Source of the DNA: Tillus elongatus
Lineage: Eukaryota; Arthropoda; Insecta; Coleoptera; Cleridae
Reading direction: 5' to 3'
Assembly (NCBI GenBank): GCA_964006375.1
Contig: OZ023265.1
Span: forward strand, 151,008,769-151,072,768
Length of the DNA stretch: 64,000 bases
Part shown: piece after piece, positions 1 through 10,514 of the stretch
Layout of the letters: every line of letters starts with the position of its first letter
How positions within the stretch are numbered: position 1 is the stretch's first letter
Made by a program: the position numbers and the translations under genes
Notes under the pieces: generated by a model
What the model was told of the DNA's origin: nothing
The model's database searches: none
What the model saw: the letters and a program-made list of their open reading frames with translations, nothing else

Positions 1-629
1 TTAGATTTCTTATTCGCAATTCCGCTTCCTTTCATAATGCCGACACTTTGAGGCTCCTGTTCGTTGCCTATGTGCGGCCGCATCTGGAGTATGCCTGTGT
101 GGTCTGGTCTCCTCTGTATAACGTCCATATAGGGGCTCTTGAGCGTGTCCAACGGAGATTTGTAAAGTTCCTTGCATAAGAGCGGATCGGGTGTATCCGG
201 CTACTGGTACACCACAGGCCGATTTACTGTCGAGGTTCTCATTGGAATCTCTGCAGGCTAGGCGTATTTATTCTGCTCTCTCCCTGATATATAATTTACT
301 GCACAGTAAGATCGTCTGTCCTGAACTGTTGCGCACTCTGCTTTTTCACACCCCTACAGTCAACTCTAGAAGACACGACTTCTTTTATCTACCGCCACCT
401 AGGACCAATGTTAGGCTTAACTCACCGATTTACAGATAGTGATCCATTTATAACAGCGTGCATCAGTCAATAGGCATATTGTGTTGTGGTGAGTCTGAGC
501 TGAGACACGTTGCATCGCTGCTTGGTAATTAGTAGTACTTTTACGATGTTAATTTTTCTAGTGTATGCTATGTATTTTATATTGTATTCATACTCTTAAT
601 TTGGGATAATTCCCGTTGAGTATTTGTAG

Positions 630-632
<3 letters not shown>
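1..632 (+). pseudogene. non-LTR retrotransposon RT C-terminal end
   Basis: The 3' end of a jockey/CR1-type reverse transcriptase. One frame (about 3-175) reads the conserved post-catalytic segment 'RPHLEYACVVWSP' followed by 'ALERVQRRFVKFLA'. The reading then shifts frame near 180 and continues through 439 with the usual tail containing 'SLESLQARR' and 'RTNVRLNSPIYR'. The catalytic part lies outside the window to the left. The sequence ends in an AT-rich trailer that runs into a (TA)n array where these elements normally have an A-rich tail. It is a dead copy because of the frameshift; the exact clade is not certain. Confidence 0.8.

Positions 633-705
<73 letters not shown>
633..705. repeat. 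(TA)n microsatellite
   Basis: Pure TA run separating the non-LTR 3' end from the end of the inverted PLE fragment. Confidence 0.97.
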
Positions 706-706
<1 letters not shown>

Positions 707-1440
707 TTTATTTGTTTGCTGTACTTTCTGTGACTTTTTATTTGTTTACGTGGACTGAAATTCTAACCTTCCTGGTTTATCATCAGCACGCTACTGACAC
801 TGATCGTTCCCGTGTGTTCTATGTCTACGTGGCGCCTGGGTGGTCAGCTTCTATTGGTCGGTTTCCTGTTTACATTGTTGTGGTATGATATTTGTATGGC
901 TTTTATTAAGTTTTGTTTTGAATGTAGTATTTTTGTGGTCTTTAGTAAGTTTTACTAGTTGTAATTCGTTGATATATGGTTTTTGGTCTTTTCTGTTGTG
1001 AACGTGTGTAGATACGTTTCATTTGTAACTATATTTGTGGATTTTATCTAATGCTGTTATATGTTCCCCGAATCTTGTTTCTATTGATTTTTGGTCATTC
1101 ATATATTTTTTATTACATGTGTTATATTCTATTTGGCATATTCCGCATAATTTATGTAGGTTGTGTTCTTGTTTTTTATTTATTCTGTTTTTTTCTTTTG
1201 TTATTGGTTTGGTAGCTCATTTTTAAGTCATATTGTTTGAGTGTTTGTGTTATTTTTTGATGTGGTGGTTATAAGTGAATGTTGTGTATTTTGTGTTTGT
1301 TTCTGTTGTTCTGTTTTCGGTTTTGTTGATTTGTTTGTTTTTGATTACTTTTACTAGTTTTCCTATTGTTTTCTTGTTGTACAATTTCTGTGTGCTATTT
1401 GTATTATAATGTTGTATTCCTTTTCTCGTTCGTTAAAAAG
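706..1440 (-). mobile_element. Penelope-like element 3' fragment, inverted
   Basis: Reverse complement of this stretch matches 3330-4195 of the neighbouring PLE: for example the segment around 1255-1440 mirrors 3320-3510, and 706-900 mirrors 4000-4195. The copy is truncated at its 5' side near 1440, exactly where the second, opposite copy begins, so the two PLE copies lie head to head. Much of the translation is destroyed. Partial inverted copies joined to a longer copy are a known arrangement for Penelope-like elements. Confidence 0.75.
749..791 (-). ncRNA. decayed hammerhead ribozyme of the inverted PLE
   Basis: On the minus strand the order is: helix I end GTG, core CTGATGA, a helix II with strands TAAACC and GGTTA, then GAAT where GAAA is required, then a TTTCAGTC run and CAC. 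It is the counterpart of the intact motif at 4101-4145; the GAAA to GAAT change and the altered palindrome should inactivate it. Confidence 0.6.
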
Positions 1441-1573
1441 TGATTAAAATGTAGTGCAACATTCCAAAAGATATAAAAGCTACACAAGGTAATAACGCAT
1501 AAAATAATAAACACCATAAACCAAATAACACGTGTACAGTAAGTGACTACAAAATAGTGACCATTTCAAAAAC

Positions 1574-3960
1574 ATGAACACAACACAAGATAATAACATA
1601 CAAAATGACCAACATGACAGCGATATACAGACAAACATCAAATTATTCAAAAATACTTACAGGAAAATATATTACAACAAAGCCAATATATACTTCAATA
1701 GAAAATGCTTACGACACAAAATAGCACCAAAATACGCTAAAATCACTGTTCATAACAATACCAATATGGCCACATACACCCAAACAAAAGCAGTAAAACT
1801 ATATATCACGAACGAAATCAAACATCAATACAGCACCATAACCATACTTACAAGAAAATTATATAGACTACATCTCTTATTAGCAAACCAGATGAAATAT
1901 GAGACACAATATGACTCAAACAAATAACAATATAATAAACAACATAAAAACCAATTAGAAACACAAATTAAAGAAAATAAACAAAAAACTACACAGCCTT
2001 AAAAAGAACAAACTAGATAACATAAACATAACAATCACAACACACCACATATTTCAAGGTAGATTCATAAACATACACAAAAATCACAAATGAAGAAAAA
2101 GAATTGATAGAAAACAATATCAAACCAACTTTTCAGAAAAAAATCTATAATAGAGAACATAATAGTGGAGACACAACACGCAATATACTCGAGATGCCCA
2201 AACTTAGAAGCACTGAAAAACCAACTGGCAACAGAAATAAATAGGATTATTGACAAAATTAAATCAAAGGACCATGCACATGAAAAAAATCATCAAACAA
2301 ATAAGAAACAAAGCCACGTATAACAACATAACAATAGCAAAAACAGTTAAAAGCGACGCACTTATAGCAATAAAACACAAGACTATATAGAAAAAACAAA
2401 TACATTCATCTCAACAAACAAATTGTAGAAAATGAACGAAACCCCAACGAAAAAATTCTAAAATCAAATATTAAACATCATAACATCATAAAAAAGCCAA
2501 GGACAACATTAAACAACACATTATTATAACAATCCAAAAGCACTACAAATGACAGGAATAATAAAAGAAACAAAACTGGATACCCAACAAGACCATATTC
2601 ATCAACTTCAAAGATGCACCTTCATACAAAATAGCAAAAGAAATAGACCAAGTACTAAAACAAGAAATAAAACGAGCAAACAAATTTAACATAAAAACTC
2701 CATAGAATTAGTGCACAAATTAGAAAACATAAACATAAACAAAAACACAAGACTCGCCTCATTCGACATAAAAAATATGTGCACCAATATACAACTTAAC
2801 GAAACCACACATATAATCGAACATAAAATGCAAAATAACAAAAAAAAAACAACAAACAAGGGAATATTAAACATCATATTGAAACAAAATTACTTTGAAT
2901 TCAACGGAGAATAGTACATCCAAGAAGACGGACTACCAATAAGATCTCCACTATCAAGCATTATGGCAGAAATATACATACAAAAGTTAAAGGATAAAAT
3001 AAACACCATCATAAAAGAAACAGATCCAAATATCAACTAGATAAGATATGTCGATGATACATTAGTAATATATGACAATCAAAAAACCAACATACACAAT
3101 ATCCTTGAAAAAATAAACTGAATCAACAACATAAAATTCACAATAGAAAAAGAATCAAACAACACGATAAACTTCTTAGACTTAACATTAATCAGAAAAA
3201 AAAAACAGATTGAATACAAAACATACAGAAAACAAACAGATATCACTATACCTAAACACTCAAAACACCCACACACCCAAAATGGCCGCATACAGATACT
3301 GAATAAACAGAATGCTAAATGTGCCACTCTATAATGACGAACAAGCGAAGGAATACAACATCAATACAAATAGCACAAAGAAATGGATACAAGAAGAAAA
3401 CAATAGAAAAACTAGTAAATGAAATAAAAAACAAAAAATCAACAAAACCTAAAACAAAACAACAGAAACAAACACAAAATACACAACATTCACTTATAAC
3501 CACAACATCAAAAAAAAAAACACAAACGCAAACAATAAGATTTAAAAATGAGCTACAAAACCAATAACAAAATACTAAACAAAATAAATAAAAAACAAGA
3601 ACACAGCCTACATAAATTAAGCGGAATATATCAAATAGAATGTAACACATGCAATAAAAAAAAATAAGAATGACAAAAAAAAACAACAATAGGAACAAGA
3701 TTCAAGGAATATATGACAGCATTAGATAAAATCCACATACCTAGCTACAAATCAAACGTAGCTACATACATTCACAACAGAAAACACCAAAAACCAGATA
3801 TCAATCATATACAATCAATAAAACATACTAATGACAACAAAAAATGAAAATCTGGGAGCAATACCACATTCAACAAAGAAGCAATAAGAAACAATTAATC
3901 CCAGCACAAATTCAAGTTCAAACTTTTAAACAAAACTTAATAAAAGCCATACCAAAATAA
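1574..3960 (+). pseudogene. PLE reverse transcriptase / GIY-YIG polyprotein relic
   Basis: An open N-terminal block runs from 1574 to 1927 (117 residues) and includes 'KIAPKYAKITVHNNT', a typical PLE N-terminal stretch. After a heavily damaged middle, the RT core appears from about 2700: 'LASFDIKNMCTNIQL' (motif A region, 2755-2800), 'QEDGLP' before 2940, and the catalytic YVDD at 3047-3058, followed by 'NIKFTIEKESNNTINFLDL' broken by stops. At 3623-3631 the endonuclease begins with GIY ('GIYQIECNTCNK'); the partner YIG position about 30 bases on has become a stop-containing lysine run. Downstream is 'SYKSNVATYIHNRKHQ'. RT copies RNA at the target and the GIY-YIG domain nicks DNA; neither could work here. 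Confidence 0.85.
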
Positions 3961-4100
3961 TGAAAATAGGAAACCGATACAATTGACACACACCAAAACA
4001 CAGCCAATCAAACAACTGTAAACCTACCAATAGAAGCTGACCACGCACGCGTCACATACAACTTTAGACATAGACAACACAGGAACGATCAGAGTCAGTA

Positions 4101-4145
4101 GTGTGCTGATGATGAACCAGGAAGTTTAGAAACTGCAGTCCACGT
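4101..4145 (+). ncRNA. hammerhead ribozyme motif of the PLE (core intact)
   Basis: Helix I strand GTG (4103-4105), core CTGATGA (4106-4112), helix II TGAAC (4113-4117) pairing with GTTTA (4124-4128) across the loop CAGGAA, then GAAA (4129-4132), helix III ACTGCAGT (4132-4139), cleavage base C4140, helix I return CAC (4141-4143). All invariant core bases of the hammerhead are present. Helix III is a perfect palindrome with no loop, so one molecule cannot close it; two RNAs pairing through it could. PLEs are known to carry type I hammerheads in their terminal repeats. Confidence 0.8.
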
Positions 4146-4227
4146 AAACAAATAAAAAATCAGAGAAAGTACAGCAAACAAATAAAGTGTATATTTAAAA
4201 CTCATCACAGGGTAGTGCAACATTCTA

Positions 4228-4230
<3 letters not shown>

Positions 4231-4302
<72 letters not shown>
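4231..4302. repeat. (TA)n microsatellite
   Basis: Pure TA array inside the first duplicated PLE end. Confidence 0.97.
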
Positions 4303-4304
<2 letters not shown>

Positions 4305-4499
4305 CTATTAAGCTGAGCTCACACCTTTCAAAAGGGAAGACGAAAACAGACAGTAAAATGACAGCAAGTGATTTCAAGGTGTTATCTTGATGATGATGAT
4401 GAAACTGCAGTCGACCTAAACAAATAAAAAATCATAGAAAGTACAGCAAACAAATAAAGTGTATATTTAAAACTCATCACAGGGTAGTGCAACATTCTA

Positions 4500-4501
<2 letters not shown>

Positions 4502-4594
<93 letters not shown>
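4502..4594. repeat. (TA)n microsatellite
   Basis: Pure TA array inside the second duplicated PLE end; about 20 bp longer than its twin at 4231. Confidence 0.97.
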
Positions 4595-4597
<3 letters not shown>

Positions 4598-4743
4598 GCT
4601 ATTAAGCTGAGCTCACACCTTTCAAAAGGGAAGACGAAAACAGACAGTAAAATGACAGCAAGTGATTTCAAGGTGTTATCTTGATGATTTATACAAGTAG
4701 ATGGAAGGTGATAATTTCACCAATGGCGCTTCTAAATTAGTCG

Positions 4744-5730
4744 TCAAACACACGTTAAATCATGGTAACTCTTTTTTTCTATGAGATGTGAGTACTGAGG
4801 AACTCTTGAGGGTAACATATTTCTTAAAAAAATGTTGCCTGCCCAGATGTTTTTAGAATTACAGTGAAACGTATTAAAATGATTATAATATACATTGTAG
4901 AATCCTTGTGTTACATTATAAATACATGCCTTCAAGAGGGTGAATATCCAGATGAGGTGAAGCTTGCCATTGGAATCTGTGCGCTTAAAGGATGTGATAT
5001 ACCCTTCTTTCAGCGCTTTTATCCTCGTTTTCAAACCGTCTATTGCATTAGGTCGGTTCGTGTAGACTTGACCTTTCAAGTGGCTCCACAAAAAAGTCAA
5101 GTGGCGACAAATCAGCTGATCTAGGTGGCCATTCAAAAGTTCCCCTGTGGCATATTCATTTTCTATTTAAGTCTTTAAGGCGGCGATGAACTGCTACTTC
5201 GAAATGTGGAGGTGCGTCGTCCTGCTGAAACTAGATATCATCTCTCGGAATGTCATTTTTATTTCGATTTGGAAAAACAGCTAAAACAGGAATTTATTCA
5301 TCTTGAAGAAAGTTTAAATAACACTAAGCAGTAAGGTTTTCTTCAAAGAAATATGGGCCAATGATTTGGCTGTCTAACATTTATCCCCAAATATTAATTT
5401 CTTTCAGGACGCTGAGTGTAAATTTCTTTGGTCAAGTGTGGATGGTCTCGTGACCAGTAGCGGGAATTATGTCGATTAACCGTACCATTCAAATAAAAGT
5501 TCGAGATCATCATCTTTCAGTTCGTGAATCAGTTGGACCTTGTACAGGTGCCATTTTCCCTTTAAGAACAGTTTCACAATTGATTGATGAATGCTGTAAT
5601 TTAACGCAATTCGCGTCGTAGTGGAGAGGTGTGAATTGATTCCGCCTTTTACTAAAATGTTTAACTGCTCATCTCTATTTAATGAGGGAAGATTAGCTAA
5701 TCGTTAGGTAGGCTTCTAAAATCGAAATTT
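4744..5730 (-). pseudogene. DD41D-type Tc1/mariner transposase relic (copy 1)
   Basis: Read on the minus strand, the C-terminal half is recognisable: 'FQQDDAPPHFEVAVHRRLK' (second catalytic Asp, near 5215), 'RGTFEWPPRSADLSPLDFF' (third Asp, near 5090-5130), then 'LKGQVYTNRPNAIDGLKTR'. These are the signatures of the long-spacer mariner-type transposases that cut and paste DNA at TA sites. The segment that should carry the first catalytic Asp (around 5510) is deleted: the frame jumps from 'IHELKDDD' straight into the following strand. A related copy at 9.1-10.2 kb has the opposite damage. Confidence 0.75.
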
Positions 5731-6552
5731 TTTGTTGTTGAAAATTTGCTACAATATGATAAGTTTTATCCCATTTCTTTCAAATCTAACAAAAAATAAT
5801 GAAAATAATAAGAAACTGTGAAAATATTAGAAAACATACAAAACTTTGTAACGTTTAATGTTGTGCCTCCCAAAGGCGTTCGAGCCGCGTGAGGTCATCC
5901 GTATAATTCTTTTAGCATTAATTTTTGCTTATAAATTTCTACCCAGAAAAGCTATTTGGAAATGTAATCCAATTTTATGAGCAAACTATATAAAGTATAT
6001 TTTGAGTAACTTAAAGCGGGTTCAAGTAAATTTAAAATTTGGTTTTCCATTAGTCTCAATCATATACTCGCACAAACTGTTCCAGTAAATAAATCAGTAA
6101 TTAATCGTAACACCCAAGGACTTATTAGTTTGAAAACTTTAGGATAATCTATACTTAAGTTGGTTACGTGTTGTTTGTTGAAAGTGCCTAGAGTTTAATA
6201 CAATATGCTGTTCTGAAAGTCGTAAATAAGCTACCTAATCTAACTTTCTAATTCTGTGGATCTAGAATTTAAAGAAACAATAAGATAATGGTTACTTATA
6301 TGTTACTTATTTGACGAAGTTAAAGAGATACATATCGATTTTAAAAATAGCTGAACACAGTTTTCGTAATAGTTTTTAGATCATACTTTATTTACCACAG
6401 ACTAGGTGTACTTACCAAATGTATGACTGTTCTTGCCGGAATCGTCTCTTGATGCTATTAGTTGTTATTTTAATAAGCTTTTCTACAAGATTACCTAAAA
6501 TATTTCCTGTTTATAAAAACCCATAAAGGCGTTTACGAAAATTATATCTGAT
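5731..6552. other. AT-rich spacer, nothing recognised
   Basis: No coding, RNA or repeat structure that I can support. Confidence 0.5.
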
Positions 6553-8803
6553 CATAAATAGATCAGTGGGTAATGTTGTCAAGGCCTACTACTACAAAAC
6601 TTGGTCGCTCAGACCACGGCATGGTCACTGCTTCCTGCGCAATGCAACCCAAGGTCACACAGTCATCACGCCGACGTACCGTTTGGCACTACAACTCCGC
6701 GAACTGGGACGAAATGCGGGATTACTTTTCCTCATTTCCATGGGCGTCTGTCTGCTTCTCTCATCCTGACCCCTCTGATATCTCACAAAACATCACCGAA
6801 ATTATCCAAGCTGGCATGGAATTATTTATTCCACGTACACAGAAAACTTCTTCAGCCATACAAAAGTCCTGGTTCTCTAAATCCTGTGACAAGTCCAGAC
6901 TTGAAAAGGTCAAAGCTCACAAAACGCTTCTACACAGTTCCAGTCAAGAAAACCGTCAAGCATTTAACGACGCAAGAAACCGCATGTCCGCATTCTTTCT
7001 AAGGCAAAAAATCGTTTGATAGCCACATCAAAGACAAAGTTCTCTCAAGCTCCAACAGCAGCAAATCCTTCTGGGCTCTTGCTATATCTATTGGGAATAA
7101 TTTCTGCAAGAGCACGTTCCCACCTCTTGTTTCAGGGGATGATATTGTTTCTACCGCCCTGGGCAAGGCTGAACTTTTTGCCTGGTTGTTCGCCGGCAAT
7201 TCTACTCTTAACCCACCTCCAAATGTTCAACCACCAACAGTCCCCAATGTCGCGCATAAAATGACGGATATCATTTTCAAAACTAAAAAGGTATGAAATA
7301 TACTCTCTTCTCTTAATACAAGGAAAGCCTCTGGCCTTGATGAGATTCCAGCAATTGTTCTCAAAAAATGCGCACCAGAACTTGATCCTGCCTTGACTCG
7401 TCTGTTTCAGGCATCTTTCAATAGAGGCATATTCCCTAGTAACTGGAAAACTGCTCGAGTACAACCCGTTGATAGATGGAAAAGTATATAAACACCGTTT
7501 TACTAAAATTTCTTGAAAAACACAGTCTAATCCATGACAGACAGTATGGATTCCGTCAGCGCAGATCAACTGCTGACCTGTTTTCCTTTGTCACCCATTC
7601 TTGGAACAAGTCTATGGAACTACACGGTGAATCCCAGATGGCGGCTCTAGACATATCCAAAGCATTCGACCAGGTCTGGCACGCAGCTCTGCTTAATAAA
7701 CTTCCGGTCTATGGCCTACCACCAAAACTCTGTACCTGGACAGCAAATTTCCTCTCCAACCGGAGCATTTCTGTTGTCGTGGATGGCCATTCCTCTAAAC
7801 TGTATCCGATTAATGCAGGATTCCCTCAAGGTTCAGCTTTAACCCCTACTTTGTTTCTTGTCCACATCAATGACCTCCTCTCTAGCACATCCAACCCAGT
7901 TTACAGTTACGCGGATGATAGTACCCTCCACTCAAATATAATACTCTAAGCCTGTCTCTTTGGCCCAATTAGATGAGGATCGCAGACTCATGGAGGGTTC
8001 TGCCTCTGTGGATCTCCAAAAGATATTAGACTGGGGAAGTAGAAATCTTGTACAATTCAACTCCACCAAATCTCAGTCTTGCTTTCTATCTCATAAGAGA
8101 TACACCAGCCCTAGACCCATTACAATGAACAACCAAGTTATTCAAAGTAATGAGTCCTCTCCACTTGTTCGCATTTCTGTGGATCGAAATCTCAATTGGC
8201 ACCAACATGTCACATCAATTGCAGAAGCGGCTGCTAAGAAATTAGGTTTACTCTTCCGGGCTCGCAAATACATTTCACCAGCTAATCTCTATACCTTATA
8301 TACTTCACAAATAAGGCCAAACCTCGCATACTGCTCCCATATCTGGGGTGCCGCTGCCGCTTCTACACTCGCTATCCTGGACTCCATACATCTCATCGGT
8401 GACCCTACCCTCACTAAAAGGCTGCCATCACTTGCCGACCGACGTGCCGTTATTGACCTCTCTCTCTCTTTTATAGGTATCTGCACGGGCACTGCTCAGA
8501 GGAGCTTTCTTCCATAGTTCCTCCACCTGCTGCCCCCAACAGATCTACCAGGGGAACAGAGCGAATGCACCCTTTTACTGTCCAGGTCACCAGACATAGA
8601 ACATCTTGTTATGCCCGCTCTTTTGTCCCGAGGACTTCCAACTTGTGGAATTCCTTGCCGGCACATGTTTTTCCTTCTCCTCCGAACCTCCAGACCGCCA
8701 AGTCCAGAATTAACAAGTTGCCTCTTTCCTCCCTGTCGACACCCACGGTACGATAGTATTTAGGCTGTGAGCCCTCGTGGTGTGTTGTTGAAATAAAAAA
8801 AAC
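6553..8803 (+). pseudogene. CR1/jockey-type non-LTR retrotransposon, copy 1
   Basis: Begins inside the end of an endonuclease domain ('SDHGMVTASCAMQP', near 6615) and runs to an A-rich tail at 8803. Frames in order: 6573-7019, about 7020-7290, about 7300-7470, 7476-7949, 7960-8517 and 8565-8756. RT landmarks are 'ALDISKAFDQVWH' (7643), 'GFPQGSALTPTLFL' (7828) and the catalytic YADD (about 7908-7919). The C-terminal block ends 'SRINKLPLSSLSTPTVR'. Compared with the copy at 37.6 kb it lacks about 65 bp after 7466 and carries several frameshifts. Such RTs copy their own mRNA onto nicked DNA; this one cannot. Confidence 0.88.
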
Positions 8804-8854
8804 TTAATCTAAAAATTTACTCATTAGTATACCTTATATTTAAAACTTTACCCT

Positions 8855-9075
8855 ACCAATCGCTGTGCAGACTGGTTCAAGGCACAGTGATTTGATTTGG
8901 TGAAGAGACTAAGGGCATGCAGATGCACAATAAGCCAAAGGTTGCAGTGCTATCGGGGCGGCAAAGCCGCGGACGAGCCCTGAGGTGGGAAAAAAGGGCA
9001 TGCATAATAGGCTAAGGGCTGCAGTGCTATCGAGGCGGCAAAGCCGCGGACGAACCCTGAGGGAGAAAAAAAAAA
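8855..9075 (+). pseudogene. 3' end of an RNase-H-bearing non-LTR element with duplicated tail
   Basis: Starts with coding remnants 'LPYQSLCRLVQGTVI' and passes into a GC-rich 3' UTR containing GCCAAAGGTTGCAGTGCTAT and GGCAAAGCCGCGGACGA. The tail unit is present twice head to tail (from 8913 and from 8996, period 83), each ending in a short A run. Relatives of the same end occur at 26575 (minus), 27256 (plus) and 33740 (plus). Confidence 0.75.
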
Positions 9076-9650
9076 AACCTTAAATTTCTGCGTACCTAAC
9101 TACGTTCTAATTTTCCGTCATTAAATAGAGATGAGCAGTTAAAAAATTTAGCAGAAGCCGAAAACAATCTTTACGTCTCCACTACGCAAATTGCGTTAAA
9201 TTATAACATTCATCAACTAACTGTGAAACTGTTCTAAACGCACAAATGTATTCTGTACAAGGTCCAGCTGATTCACGAGCTAAACGATGATGAACGCGAT
9301 CGGCGCTTGCAATTATGCGAGGAGCTAATTCGACGATGTGAAAAAGATCGTGATTTTTTGTTCAATGTACTCTTTACTGACGAGACCACTTTTTATTTGA
9401 ATGGTACGGGTAACCGATATAATTCCCGCTACTGGTCACGAGACGATTCACACAGAAATTTACAGTCAACGCCTTCAAAAATTTATGTATGGGCAGAAAT
9501 GATAGACAGTCAAATCATTGGCCCTTATTTCTTGGAAGGAAACCTTAGTGCTAACTGTTATTTAAACTTTCTTCAAGATGAATTAATTCCTGCTTTTGCT
9601 CTTATGTTTCTAAATCGAAATAACAATAGAAGATGCATATACCACAGAGG

Positions 9651-9930
9651 ATATAAGACTAGATGCATTCTCGCAACAATTAGAACCGTAGACCGGTTTC
9701 GCTCTCATTAGAGCTCTTCAGTACGGCATACTAATTGCAGCAAAAATGCACCAAAAATAACACGGCTATCGTATAGCCAGTCTTAAAACACTAAGTGAGT
9801 GGTGAACGTGTCGCCACCTAGTTCGGAACCAAGTACTATGTTGTCACGCCCGCTCCAAATAACACAGAGTGTTAAAAATAGAGACAGTATACAACTAACT
9901 AACAATTTAAAAAAATTGTTAGCCCTGGCC
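9651..9930 (-). mobile_element. hammerhead-bearing short element with 10-bp TSD
   Basis: A 280-bp insertion flanked by the exact 10-bp direct repeat ACCACAGAGG (9641-9650 and 9931-9940). It has no coding potential and no obvious A tail. Read on the minus strand it begins GGCCAGGGCTAACAATT and ends with the hammerhead at 9684-9728 plus about 30 bases. The same sequence blocks occur at 54.2-54.5 kb but in a different order, as if the two copies were opened at different points of a circular or tandem unit. SINE-like or retrozyme-like; not a family I can name. Confidence 0.7.
9684..9728 (-). ncRNA. hammerhead ribozyme motif (complete core)
   Basis: Minus strand: helix I GCCGTA, core CTGAAGA, helix II GCTCT / AGAGC with loop AATG (five perfect pairs), GAAA, palindromic helix III ACCGGT, cleavage C, helix I return TACGGT. 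Helix I gives five Watson-Crick pairs plus one wobble. Every invariant core base is present, making this the best ribozyme candidate in the window. The loopless ACCGGT implies dimeric action. Confidence 0.82.
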
Positions 9931-10160
9931 ACCACAGAGGAATTTTTGAATGGCCACCTAGATCAGCTCATTTGCCGCCAGTGGACTTTTTGTAAGATCA
10001 CTTGAAACGTAAAGTGTACACGAACCGACCTAATACAAAAGACGGTTTGAAAACAAGGATAAAAGAGCTGAAAGAAGATTAATTTCTCCCGATGTCATTC
10101 AACGCACCATGGAAAGTATTTATTCGGTTCTCGGACACTGATAACTTGTGCATGGAGAAC

Positions 10161-10514
10161 AATTGCAGTACTTAAAAAAAAATTAACCGGAATGTTTATC
10201 AAAAACATAATGAGTACTTTAATGTTTTTCAAATCGTTTATCAATATAATCCACAAAATATGTAGAAATAAAAAAGAAATTTTCTATAATAATTGTTCTT
10301 TTTTTCTTAAACATGTATATCGTCGTAATTCTTGACAGACGTTGATTTCAATGACGTAAACAAATACATACGTTTCCATTTAAAAAATAGTGACATAATG
10401 TCAAAGCGTCGTCAAAACAAGAGATCTGATAGCCATAATTATATACAAATAAATCTTTTGTAATTTAATAATTCACGTATTTCATAGTTTTTTTGTTATA
10501 CTCATAAAAAAGTA
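10161..10514. other. AT-rich spacer, nothing recognised
   Basis: Probably includes the trailer of the DD41D copy to its left; no defined end seen. Confidence 0.4.

Larger units (their letters stand above)
1441..4230 (+). mobile_element. Penelope-like retroelement (degenerate)
   Basis: A PLE of about 2.8 kb. The 14-mer GTAGTGCAACATTC occurs near its left end (1451-1464), near its right end (4212-4225) and again at 4484-4497, as expected of the PLE terminal repeat (pLTR). Between them lie in order a PLE N-terminal region, a reverse transcriptase with YVDD, and a GIY-YIG-type endonuclease region, followed by a hammerhead motif. The coding strand is extremely A-rich, which explains the long T-rich shadow frames on the other strand. 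Many stops and frameshifts make it inactive. Confidence 0.85.
4131..4684 (+). repeat. tandem duplication of the PLE terminal region with (TA)n inside
   Basis: Two head-to-tail units of about 270 bp (4131-4395 and 4396-4684). Each holds the AAACTGCAGTC end of the hammerhead, the CAAATAAA stretch, GTAGTGCAACATTC, a (TA)n array, and the same trailer ending AAGGTGTTATCTTGATGA. The two differ by only a few substitutions and by the length of their (TA)n array. At the unit junction the helix II of the second hammerhead is lost, leaving GATGATGATGAAACTGCAG. Confidence 0.9.
9085..10160 (+). pseudogene. DD41D-type transposase relic (copy 2), interrupted
   Basis: Same family as 4744-5730. A helix-turn-helix remnant is followed by 'KVQLIHELNDDERDRRLQL', then the first catalytic Asp in 'NVLFTDETTFYLNGTGNRY' (about 9366-9420) and 'SRYWSRDD'. 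The block with the second Asp is deleted between about 9628 and 9632, where 'FLNRNNN' jumps to 'RRCIYHRG'. A 280-bp element is inserted at 9651, after which the frame resumes with 'HRGIFEWPPRSAH' and a changed third-Asp region. It keeps motif 1 and has lost motif 2, the reverse of copy 1. Confidence 0.8.

Noticed and set aside
616..888. Open frames of alternating Tyr-Ile over (TA)n arrays, here and at more than 30 other places
   Set aside because: They are translations of (TA)n, with no flanking domain.
3079..3698. Hydrophobic minus-strand frames resembling membrane proteins
   Set aside because: Shadows of the A-rich plus-strand PLE code.
4131..4684. CRISPR-like array
   Set aside because: Only two long units with TA arrays, in a eukaryotic retroelement; no short regular repeat-spacer pattern.
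6999..7569. Minus-strand frames across the CR1-type elements (also 37870-38174, 38951-39343)
   Set aside because: Antisense shadows of recognised RT code.
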